Of a stretch of 6,889 nt of DNA, positions 1 to 5,947 are shown in pieces. Origin of the DNA: Piscirickettsiaceae bacterium. Lineage in GTDB: Bacteria; Pseudomonadota; Gammaproteobacteria; Nitrosococcales; Methylophagaceae. The first letter of the stretch is position 1. Every line of letters starts with the position of its first letter. The notes below the pieces were generated by a model. That model ran no database searches and had not been told where the DNA came from. It saw only the letters and a list, made by a program, of their open reading frames with translations. The stretch covers positions 1-6,889 of the forward strand of contig DAOUSV010000077.1 of NCBI GenBank assembly GCA_030627065.1, given 5' to 3'. The position numbers and the translations under genes were made by a program.

Positions 1-806
1 AATTGAACACTCCGAATGTTGGCGTTGAGATCATGTCTCCTCCAGGCATGGAAGAAATGACCAATCAATTGCAAGATATGTTTCAAAGCATGGGTTCGTC
101 AAAGAAATCAACACGCAAACTCACTGTCGCCAAGGCATTACGCGCCCTAAGTGAAGAAGAAGCCGATAAACTTATTAATGAAGAAGATTTAAAGGCACAA
201 GTCATCGATTCTGTTGAGCAAGATGGCATCGTGTTCTTAGATGAAATTGATAAAATCACCAATCGCAGTGAAGGTAGTGGTAGCGATGTATCTCGTGCCG
301 GTGTGCAGCGTGATTTATTACCCTTAGTTGAAGGCAGCACTGTTTCGACTAAATATGGCATGTTAAAAACTGACCATATCCTCTTTATTGCTTCTGGTGC
401 ATTTCACCTTAGCAAGCCTTCTGATCTTATTCCTGAACTACAAGGTCGCCTACCGATTCGCGTTGAACTTGAAGCTTTAGGTGCTGATGAGTTTGTACGC
501 ATTTTAACGGAACCCGATGCCTCATTAACAGAGCAATATATTGCTTTATTATCAACCGAAGGTACTGAGCTATCCTTTACTAAAGAGGGTTTAAAACGCA
601 TTGCCGAGCTTGCCTGCCAAGTCAATGAGCAAACTGAAAACATTGGTGCGCGTCGCCTACATACTTTATTAGAGAAGCTATTAGAACAAGTATCTTTTAA
701 TACTGCTGATGATAATACGGGTGCAATGAGTATTGATGCTGATTACGTTAATGAACAATTATCTAATTTAGTTCAAGACGAAGATCTTTCGCGTTACATT
801 CTTTAA
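1..806 (+). CDS. hslU: HslU, ATPase subunit of the HslVU protease (3' part, N-terminus outside window)
   Basis: HslU is the AAA+ unfoldase that feeds substrates to the HslV peptidase in the cytoplasm. The 267 visible residues correspond to the C-terminal three-fifths of a protein of about 443 residues. The TTG at 3 is an internal Leu codon, not a start. From that codon, the end of the I domain (GVEIMSPPGMEEM, residues 7-19) comes first. Walker B follows as GIVFLDEIDK (75-84), with Asp80 and Glu81. The LQGRLPIR segment (146-153) carries the arginine finger at Arg149, and the sensor-2 GARR is at 215-218. The protein ends in DLSRYIL, the hydrophobic tail that HslU proteins insert between HslV subunits to activate them. 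Recalled E. coli numbering (R325, R393) fits a constant offset of 176, so no indel is apparent. The Walker A region, and hslV which usually precedes hslU, would lie upstream. The DUF971 gene follows after 18 bases. Identity is close to certain. Confidence 0.97.
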   Translation, partial: LNTPNVGVEIMSPPGMEEMTNQLQDMFQSMGSSKKSTRKLTVAKALRALSEEEADKLINEEDLKAQVIDSVEQDGIVFLDEIDKITNRSEGSGSDVSRAGVQRDLLPLVEGSTVSTKYGMLKTDHILFIASGAFHLSKPSDLIPELQGRLPIRVELEALGADEFVRILTEPDASLTEQYIALLSTEGTELSFTKEGLKRIAELACQVNEQTENIGARRLHTLLEKLLEQVSFNTADDNTGAMSIDADYVNEQLSNLVQDEDLSRYIL

Positions 807-824
807 AAAAGGCGTTATACAGTA

Positions 825-1187
825 ATGGCAAATAATACACTTCCTTCCGGTATCACCTTACATCAGAAATCAAAAACGCTGGAACTGGTTTATGATGAAA
901 TTCATTACCATTTGCCTGCGGAATATTTACGCGTATATTCGCCTTCTGCGGAAGTTCGCGGTCATGGTCAAGGCCAAGAAGTATTGCAAACTAATAAGGA
1001 ACAAGTGGGTATTAACCAGCTTGAACCTAGCGGTAATTATGCCTTGAAGATTTATTTTGATGATGGTCATGACAGCGGGCTGTTTACATGGGATTATTTG
1101 TACGAGCTAGCAACACAACAAGGTGAACACTGGCAAGATTACCTAAACCGTCTTGCAAAAGCAGGTTATCAACGCGCAGTAGATTAG
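825..1187 (+). CDS. DUF971 (GBBH-like N-terminal domain) protein
   Basis: This 120-residue protein is a stand-alone DUF971 domain, the fold also found at the N-terminus of gamma-butyrobetaine hydroxylase and the C-terminus of the chloroplast Fe-S carrier HCF101. The recognisable features are LPAEYLRVYSPSAEVRGHG (30-48) and the family core NYALKIYFDDGHDSGLFTWDY (71-91). In gamma-butyrobetaine hydroxylase this domain binds zinc through Cys and His residues, but this protein contains no cysteine, so that role is unlikely. The precise function of the stand-alone bacterial family is not established; a link to Fe-S or respiratory cofactor assembly is only suggested by domain relatives and by position between hslU and ubiE. 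That position is conserved in other gammaproteobacteria; in Pseudomonas, pha genes intervene before ubiE. The ATG at 825 has only a weak purine run upstream (AAAAAAGG, 805-812). The stop codon overlaps the ribosome binding site of ubiE. Confidence 0.9.
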   Translation: MANNTLPSGITLHQKSKTLELVYDEIHYHLPAEYLRVYSPSAEVRGHGQGQEVLQTNKEQVGINQLEPSGNYALKIYFDDGHDSGLFTWDYLYELATQQGEHWQDYLNRLAKAGYQRAVD

Positions 1188-1200
1188 GAGCTATACCGTG
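1186..1200 (+). promoter_or_regulatory. ubiE: Ribosome binding site and GTG start of ubiE
   Basis: AGGAG at 1186-1190 lies seven bases before the GTG at 1198 and overlaps the TAG stop of the DUF971 gene (1185-1187). An in-frame TAG at 1180-1182 closes the ubiE frame upstream. GTG is therefore the first usable start and gives the length expected for UbiE. Overlap of stop and Shine-Dalgarno suggests that ribosomes ending on the DUF971 gene assist initiation on ubiE (inference). Confidence 0.8.
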
Positions 1201-1944
1201 GAAGATAAAAACTCGACCCACTTTGGTTATAAAGAAGTACCCACCGAAGACAAAGCAAAACATGTAGCAGAGGTGTTTCATTCTGTTGCCGGCAAATATG
1301 ATTTGATGAATGATCTGATGTCGATGGGTGTTCATCGTTTATGGAAACGCTTTACCATCCATACTAGCGGCGTGCGACGTGGTGCTAAAGTATTAGATAT
1401 TGCCGGTGGCACAGGTGATCTGGCACTGAAGTTTTCTAAACTTGTTGGTAGTACCGGTCAGGTTATTTTGGCCGATATTAATGCCAGCATGCTCAATGTC
1501 GGTCGTGATCGCTTAATTGATGAAGGCATTACCGGCAATATTGATTATGTTCAAGCCAATGCCGAATGCCTGCCCTTCCCTGATAATACCTTTGATGTGA
1601 TTACCATTGCCTTTGGCTTGCGTAATGTTACAGATAAAGATACCGCCTTGCGTTCTATGTTTCGTATTTTAAAGCCCGGTGGTCGCTTACTTATTTTAGA
1701 GTTTTCCAAACCTTCCGAGTGGCTCACTCCTATTTACGATACTTATTCGTTTAAGCTACTTCCTAAAATCGGCAAACTATTCTCAGGTGATGAAGATAGC
1801 TATCGTTATTTAGCTGAATCTATCCGCATGCATCCCGACCAAGACACCATGAAACAAATGATGGTTGATGCTGGGTTTGAGCGATGTGATTATCATAATA
1901 TGTCAGCAGGTATAGTAGCCCTGCATAGTGGTTATAAGTTTTGA
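1198..1944 (+). CDS. ubiE: UbiE, ubiquinone/menaquinone C-methyltransferase
   Basis: UbiE is the SAM-dependent C-methyltransferase of ubiquinone synthesis, converting the demethoxy-benzoquinol intermediate DDMQH2 to DMQH2. In menaquinone producers it also methylates demethylmenaquinol. At 248 residues it matches the E. coli enzyme (about 251). Visible motifs in order are the family signature YDLMNDLMSMGVHRLW (34-49), SAM motif I VLDIAGGTGDLAL (65-77), and the acidic residue of ADIN (92-95) expected to contact the ribose. FGLRNV (139-144) and the second signature RILKPGGRLLILEFSKP (156-172) follow, then DSYRYLAESI (200-209) and the C-terminal GIVALHSGYKF. No catalytic segment is missing. The gene starts with GTG (see the separate entry) and ends in a four-base overlap with ubiJ. 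Whether it also serves menaquinone cannot be told here, because no men genes are in the window. Confidence 0.97.
   Translation: MEDKNSTHFGYKEVPTEDKAKHVAEVFHSVAGKYDLMNDLMSMGVHRLWKRFTIHTSGVRRGAKVLDIAGGTGDLALKFSKLVGSTGQVILADINASMLNVGRDRLIDEGITGNIDYVQANAECLPFPDNTFDVITIAFGLRNVTDKDTALRSMFRILKPGGRLLILEFSKPSEWLTPIYDTYSFKLLPKIGKLFSGDEDSYRYLAESIRMHPDQDTMKQMMVDAGFERCDYHNMSAGIVALHSGYKF
1941..1944 (+). promoter_or_regulatory. TTGA stop/start overlap coupling ubiE to ubiJ
   Basis: The four bases TTGA contain the TTG start of ubiJ (1941-1943) and the TGA stop of ubiE (1942-1944). This is the TTG version of the common ATGA coupling junction. An in-frame TAA at 1935-1937 closes the ubiJ frame just upstream, and the first ATG in that frame is at codon 147, so TTG is the only start that gives an intact protein. 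The Shine-Dalgarno match is poor (AGTGG, 1927-1931), consistent with reinitiation by ribosomes finishing ubiE (inference). Confidence 0.75.
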
Positions 1945-2525
1945 GCACCCTACTAAAACCTTTTGAACTGGCGCTCAATGCCGCTTTAGCTCAAGATCCA
2001 GAAACACAGGCTAAACTTGACCTGTTTGACCAACGTAGCATTGCCATCCATATTAAAGACCTTAATCAGCAGATCACCGTTCATATTGATCAACAACAAC
2101 TTCATCTCAAGTCTAATTCTGAACAAACTGCCGATCTCACTATCACCGCCAATGCACTGACTTTAGCCAAATTAGGTAGTCAGCCTGATAGTTTGTTCTC
2201 CTCTGATATTGATATTCACGGTGATGTACAATTTGCTAAACAACTACGTGACTTATTAGAAGGCTTTGATTTTGATTGGGAAGCTCAACTTGCCCGTATT
2301 ACTGGTGATACTCTCGCCTACCCGATTGCACATGGCTTAAGACAAGCTGCTAGCTGGGTTAAAAACACCCATCAATCAATGCAGCTAAATACTGCTGAAT
2401 ATTTAAAAGAAGAAATTCGTATTCTGCCCGATCCCTCGCAAATCAAAGACTATATGACGGATATTGACACATTACGTGCTGACTTTGATCGACTTGAAGC
2501 ACGTATTAACCGCTTACTAAGGTAA
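1941..2525 (+). CDS. ubiJ: UbiJ, SCP2-domain accessory factor of ubiquinone biosynthesis
   Basis: UbiJ (formerly YigP) is a non-catalytic lipid-binding protein that, with UbiK, supports the soluble Ubi complex holding the hydroxylases and methyltransferases of late ubiquinone synthesis. At 194 residues it is close to the E. coli length (about 201). The N-terminal half reads as an SCP2-type sterol-carrier domain: short beta-strand-like segments (IAIHIKD, ITVHID, LHLKS, residues 34-57), DLTITANALTLAKL (65-78), and the DIDIHGDVQFAKQLRDLL segment (89-106). FDWEAQLARITGD (111-123) and a helical region follow. The last 20 residues form a short coiled coil with hydrophobic positions I175, L178, F182, L185, I189 and L192 in a perfect 3-4 spacing; in the family this tail is thought to contact UbiK. 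Sequence conservation is low, so assignment rests on architecture plus position between ubiE and ubiB. The gene ends with two in-frame TAA codons (2523-2528), and ubiB follows in the same frame. Confidence 0.92.
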   Translation: MSTLLKPFELALNAALAQDPETQAKLDLFDQRSIAIHIKDLNQQITVHIDQQQLHLKSNSEQTADLTITANALTLAKLGSQPDSLFSSDIDIHGDVQFAKQLRDLLEGFDFDWEAQLARITGDTLAYPIAHGLRQAASWVKNTHQSMQLNTAEYLKEEIRILPDPSQIKDYMTDIDTLRADFDRLEARINRLLR

Positions 2526-2531
2526 TAATCC

Positions 2532-4193
2532 ATGCAGTTTCGCCAATTATTTCGCCTAATTCAGATCAACCATGTATTGGCAAAGCATCGCCTAGATGAA
2601 TTTATTCAAGCGACACACTTACTGCGCCCGCTACGTTTTTTTAGCTATTTATCTCCTTATCGTTGGACACATTCTACTGATACGCCTCGTGCCGAACGAC
2701 TCCGCTTAGCCTTAGAAGAACTTGGCCCTATTTTTGTTAAATTTGGTCAAATATTATCAACCCGTCGTGACTTGTTGCCTGATGATATTGCTGATTCTCT
2801 GGCCTTATTACAAGACAAAGTAACGCCCTTTGCTAACGATGAAGCCTTAGCACTCATTCAACAAGCTTATGGCGACCAAGATTTAGACTCTCTTTTTAAG
2901 CATATTGATGAGCAGCCGCTTGCTTCTGCCTCTATCGCACAAGTCCATGCAGCAACCTTGCTCGATGGTAGCGAAGTTATAATTAAAGTACTCCGCCCCA
3001 ATATTAAACAACAAATTCAACGCGATGTTGCTCTACTCCAAACTATTGCTAGTTTAGCCGAGCGTTTTTGGGTCGATGGCAGACGCTTACGCCCCAAAGC
3101 GGTGGTTGCTGAGCTCGAAAAAAATCTATTTGATGAACTCGATATGATGCGTGAAGCGGCCTCGGCCTCGCAACTTCGTCGTAATTTTGAAGATTCTAAC
3201 CTACTCTATGTACCCGAAATAAATTGGGCGCTGACCAAAACAGACTTATTAGTACAAGAACGCATTTACGGTATTCCTATTGGTGATATTGCTCAATTAA
3301 AAGCCAATAACGTTAATTTGCAAAAACTCGCTGAAAGCGGCGTAGAGATCTTCTTCACCCAAGCCTTTAAACACGGCTTCTTTCATGCGGATATGCATCC
3401 AGGTAATATCATGGTTGATATTAACGACCCAGAAAACCCACATTATATTGCCGTTGATTTTGGCATTATGGGGACGTTATCACCCAATGATCAAAGTTAT
3501 CTAGCAGACAACTTCCTCGCCTTTTTTAATAATGATTATCGTAAAGTTGCTGAATTACATGTGCAATCTGGTTGGGTTCCTGCCGATACTCGGATTGAAG
3601 AGTTTGAAGCCGCCATACGCAGTGTCTGTGAGCCTATTTTTGCCAAACCCTTAAATGAAATTTCTTTTGGCCAAGTATTACTCCGTTTATTCCAAACAGC
3701 ACGACGCTTTAATATGGAAGTGCAGCCACAACTAGTTCTATTACAAAAGACCTTACTTAATATAGAAGGCCTTGGTCGTCAGCTTTATCCTGAACTCGAT
3801 CTATGGAAAACAGCCAAACCTATCTTAGAACAGTGGATGCAAGAGAAAATGGGCTGGCAGGCCGCTCTGAATAACTTTAAAAGTGAAATGCCTAATTGGG
3901 CTGAAACTATTCCCCAATTACCACGATTACTACATGATCTTGGTCAACAGGCACAAGAAGGTAAACTTAAACTTCAGTTATCATCAGATGATCTCAAACA
4001 GCTTAAACAAGAAATTAAAAACTCTAGCTATCGTAGTGCGGCGGCCATTAGTGGTGCTGCTTTTGTGATCGGAGCCGCAGTTATAAAAGGTTTAGACGGC
4101 TATACTCCATCAATGATTGCCGGCATGCCGGTGCTAAGTTGGTTTTTTGGACTGTGGGGCGTTATCCTGCTTTATAATAGCTTAAGTAAATAG
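2532..4193 (+). CDS. ubiB: UbiB, ADCK/COQ8-family atypical kinase/ATPase for ubiquinone biosynthesis
   Basis: UbiB is the membrane-anchored member of the ABC1/ADCK/COQ8 family required for ubiquinone synthesis. Family members show ATPase activity, and a role in extracting lipid intermediates from the membrane is proposed. The protein has 553 residues (E. coli about 546). The family hallmarks are intact: KFGQ (70-73, the KxGQ motif) followed by ILSTRRDLLPDD, and the alanine-rich loop ASASIAQVHAA (131-141) that replaces the usual glycine-rich loop. The ATP-contacting Lys152 in VIIKVLRP, the acidic pair in DELDMMREA (201-209), the catalytic loop HADMHPGN (285-292) and DFG (309-311) are also present. 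Two hydrophobic helices close the protein (about 503-519 and 529-548), as in other UbiB proteins. The ATG at 2532 is six bases after ubiJ and the first start after an in-frame TAA at 2526; AAGG at 2519-2522 serves as a modest Shine-Dalgarno. In E. coli, tat genes follow ubiB; here they do not. Confidence 0.97.
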   Translation: MQFRQLFRLIQINHVLAKHRLDEFIQATHLLRPLRFFSYLSPYRWTHSTDTPRAERLRLALEELGPIFVKFGQILSTRRDLLPDDIADSLALLQDKVTPFANDEALALIQQAYGDQDLDSLFKHIDEQPLASASIAQVHAATLLDGSEVIIKVLRPNIKQQIQRDVALLQTIASLAERFWVDGRRLRPKAVVAELEKNLFDELDMMREAASASQLRRNFEDSNLLYVPEINWALTKTDLLVQERIYGIPIGDIAQLKANNVNLQKLAESGVEIFFTQAFKHGFFHADMHPGNIMVDINDPENPHYIAVDFGIMGTLSPNDQSYLADNFLAFFNNDYRKVAELHVQSGWVPADTRIEEFEAAIRSVCEPIFAKPLNEISFGQVLLRLFQTARRFNMEVQPQLVLLQKTLLNIEGLGRQLYPELDLWKTAKPILEQWMQEKMGWQAALNNFKSEMPNWAETIPQLPRLLHDLGQQAQEGKLKLQLSSDDLKQLKQEIKNSSYRSAAAISGAAFVIGAAVIKGLDGYTPSMIAGMPVLSWFFGLWGVILLYNSLSK

Positions 4194-4212
4194 AATAAGG
4201 ATTACATTTAAA

Positions 4213-5046
4213 ATGTCATTAGAAATAACTCAATTATTTGACCAAATTGATAATGTACCACAGGTTCCTGAACTGGTTAAAAAGCTATTATCTCAAGTGA
4301 ATGATCCTACTATTGATATTGCTTCTATTGCCACGAATATTGAGCAAGAACAAAGCCTTTCATTAAAAATATTACGTGCAGTAAACTCCTCCTACTACGC
4401 ATTGCCTAGAAAAGTAGGCTCCATCAATCAAGCACTCGTTATTCTCGGCATGGATGAACTGAAAAAACTTATTCTTGTCTCTAGCCTCGTTAATGCTATC
4501 CCCAATATTCCAGGTATTGATATAGAAGATTTTTGGATCGACAACTTCCGCACCGCAACGTATTCGAAATGGATAGCCGAAAAAGCGGGGATTGAATTTA
4601 GTGATATGATTTTCACTGCGGGCCTAATTAATGGCTTAGGTAACATTCTTATTCATCTTGCAGATTCCGATTCTGCTGAAGATATTATGCAATTAGTAGA
4701 AGGTGGGCTTCTACGCTATAAAGCAGAGCGACAATACTTAGGCTTTACCAGTCAAGAAGCCAGTGCTGCTTTATGTCGTCTATGGCATTTTTCTGAAGAC
4801 TTAACAGATACCGTAGCTAAATCAAGTTACCCTCTTAATTTTGAGCAAATATCATTACCTGCTTGCGCCGTATTTATCGCTCGATATATTAGTGAATCAA
4901 ACTACAGTGAAAAAACAGATGAAGAAAAAATTGCTGAGTTTCCTCGTGAGGAATGGAAAGCTCTAGGGCTCAATGAACAAGATATTACTGAAAACATGCT
5001 TACTCTTCTTGATCTAGAAACAGGGCTTGAAGGATTATTAGATTAA
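4213..5046 (+). CDS. HDOD-domain protein (likely signalling or regulatory, non-catalytic)
   Basis: This 277-residue protein is a stand-alone HDOD domain, a relative of HD phosphohydrolases that is usually catalytically inactive and appears in bacterial signalling. The typical HDOD opening is present: VPQVPELVKKLLSQVNDP (15-32), IATNIEQEQSLSLKILRAVNS (39-59), YYALPRKVGSINQALVILGM (61-80) and the LKKLIL helix. Where active HD proteins carry HD metal ligands (the HDIGK-type segment), this one has LINGLGN (138-144). FWIDNFRTA (107-115) and GFTSQEASAALCRLW (177-191) occupy places where many relatives carry His. I therefore read it as lacking metal-dependent hydrolase activity. No receiver, GGDEF, EAL or transmembrane segment is present; the C-terminal 50 residues are acidic and unassigned. 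AAGGA (4197-4201) precedes the ATG by 11 bases, and an in-frame TAA at 4183 leaves no earlier start. It directly follows ubiB and shares a frame with djlA downstream. Its partner or target cannot be deduced. Confidence 0.88.
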   Translation: MSLEITQLFDQIDNVPQVPELVKKLLSQVNDPTIDIASIATNIEQEQSLSLKILRAVNSSYYALPRKVGSINQALVILGMDELKKLILVSSLVNAIPNIPGIDIEDFWIDNFRTATYSKWIAEKAGIEFSDMIFTAGLINGLGNILIHLADSDSAEDIMQLVEGGLLRYKAERQYLGFTSQEASAALCRLWHFSEDLTDTVAKSSYPLNFEQISLPACAVFIARYISESNYSEKTDEEKIAEFPREEWKALGLNEQDITENMLTLLDLETGLEGLLD

Positions 5047-5079
5047 GCCTCCCCATTAAATAAAGAAAATTTAAACACT

Positions 5080-5856
5080 ATGTATAAATATATCCTTGCC
5101 TTTGCAGGCTACTACTTTCTAGGCTTCTTCGGTGCCTTTATCGGCTACTTTTTTGGAAGCAGTATTGATCGTGCTAAAGATTACGGTATAGGAGGTATTA
5201 ATCCTCTTAGTAATGCTCATCGCCAAGAGATCTTCCTCGAAACCGTGTTTGTACTAATGGGTAAACTCGCTAAAGCCGATGGCCATATTTCAAAAGATGA
5301 AATAAGCCATGTTGAAACCTTTATGCAAAAAATGGGCATGGCATCTGAACATAAAAAAATAGCCATTGAACAGTTCAAGCGTGGCTCAAGCACAGACTTT
5401 GACATTGACCCCGCTCTAGATCAATTCATGTCAGCTTGTGGTAACACTCTCAACTTAAAACAAGTGCTGTTGATGTATCTATTAGTCATGGCACTTTCAG
5501 ATGGAAAAATTGATTCTGCCGAACAAGATATGCTGGAACATATCTCAATTCGCTTAGGTTATAGCCGTGCAGAGTTTAATCAAATGCTTGAAATGGTACT
5601 TAACCAATCTCATTTCTCTGGTGGAAAAGCTCATTCAGCCTCAGCACTAGAAGATGCTTATAAAGCATTAGGTGTCACTAAAGATAATACCGATCAAGAA
5701 ATTAAACGTGCTTACCGAAAACTAATCAGCCAATATCACCCCGATAAACTAATCGGACAAGGCTTACCTGAAGATATGATTGCCGTTGCTACTGAGCAAG
5801 CTAAAGAAATTCAGGTGGCTTATGATTTGATTAAGAAGCAAAGACAAAGTAAGTAA
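5080..5856 (+). CDS. djlA: DjlA-type membrane-anchored J-domain co-chaperone
   Basis: DjlA is an inner-membrane DnaJ-family co-chaperone that stimulates DnaK. The 258 residues (E. coli about 271) show the full architecture. An N-terminal hydrophobic segment (about 4-26) contains glycines at 15, 18, 22 and 26, giving a GxxxGxxxG pattern; the E. coli anchor is known to dimerise. A TerB-like central domain follows (about 50-175) with two acidic motifs, KADGHISKDE (65-74) and DGKIDSAEQDM (141-151). A C-terminal J domain (190-258) opens with EDAYKALGVT and carries the invariant HPD at 220-222 after IKRAYRKLISQY. The order is that of DjlA and not of cytosolic DnaJ, and there is no zinc-finger region. 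The ATG at 5080 is preceded only by a weak AAAGAAAA run (5062-5069), so expression may depend on translation of the HDOD gene 33 bases upstream (inference). In enterics djlA sits near lptD; placement after ubiB is different. The C-terminus faces a convergent fhs gene. Confidence 0.94.
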   Translation: MYKYILAFAGYYFLGFFGAFIGYFFGSSIDRAKDYGIGGINPLSNAHRQEIFLETVFVLMGKLAKADGHISKDEISHVETFMQKMGMASEHKKIAIEQFKRGSSTDFDIDPALDQFMSACGNTLNLKQVLLMYLLVMALSDGKIDSAEQDMLEHISIRLGYSRAEFNQMLEMVLNQSHFSGGKAHSASALEDAYKALGVTKDNTDQEIKRAYRKLISQYHPDKLIGQGLPEDMIAVATEQAKEIQVAYDLIKKQRQSK

Positions 5857-5869
5857 GGCTTTAGCAATA

Positions 5870-5940
5870 AATTCCACCACCGAGAACACGAAGTTTTCTA
5901 TTTATTTTACTCTGAGATCTCCGTGTCTCGGTGGTAAATT
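5870..5940. repeat. Imperfect inverted repeat between convergent djlA and fhs; possible dispersed intergenic element or bidirectional terminator
   Basis: The left arm ACCACCGAG (5876-5884) is the exact reverse complement of CTCGGTGGT (5927-5935). After a one-base bulge at A5885, ACACG (5886-5890) pairs with CGTGT (5922-5926). Outside, AATT (5870-5873) can pair with AATT (5937-5940) across a small internal loop. The stem encloses about 31 T-rich bases (5891-5921). The loop is long and no T-run follows either arm, so it is a poor intrinsic terminator, although its place between convergent stops would suit that job. Intergenic sequences of the ACCACNGAGACACNGAG type are, as I recall, dispersed in many environmental bacterial genomes, so this may be one copy of a repeat family. 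That cannot be tested in a single window. Confidence 0.6.
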
Positions 5941-5947
5941 CTAACTA

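Noticed and set aside
3..5. TTG at the left edge as a start codon for hslU
   Set aside because: Alignment by memory to full-length HslU shows this is an internal codon in the I domain; the Walker A region must lie upstream of the window.
83..643. Minus-strand open frames opposite hslU
   Set aside because: They lie antisense to highly conserved HslU sequence, have no recognisable domain, and are best read as shadow frames.
1084..1335. Minus-strand open frame across the DUF971–ubiE junction
   Set aside because: It overlaps two clear genes in the opposite direction and has no recognisable content.
3883..4068. 61-codon plus-strand frame inside ubiB
   Set aside because: It is an alternative frame of the well-conserved UbiB C-terminus with no ribosome binding site or domain support.
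4120..4131. Perfect 12-base palindrome CCGGCATGCCGG near the end of ubiB
   Set aside because: It lies inside the second C-terminal membrane helix (IAGMP) in an intact frame, and there is no T-run after it. Most likely a chance result of Ala-Gly-Met-Pro codons.
5040..5079. Separate promoter for djlA in the 33-base gap
   Set aside because: The gap is AT-rich, but there is not enough room for a convincing -35/-10 pair, and AT-rich sequence is common in this window.
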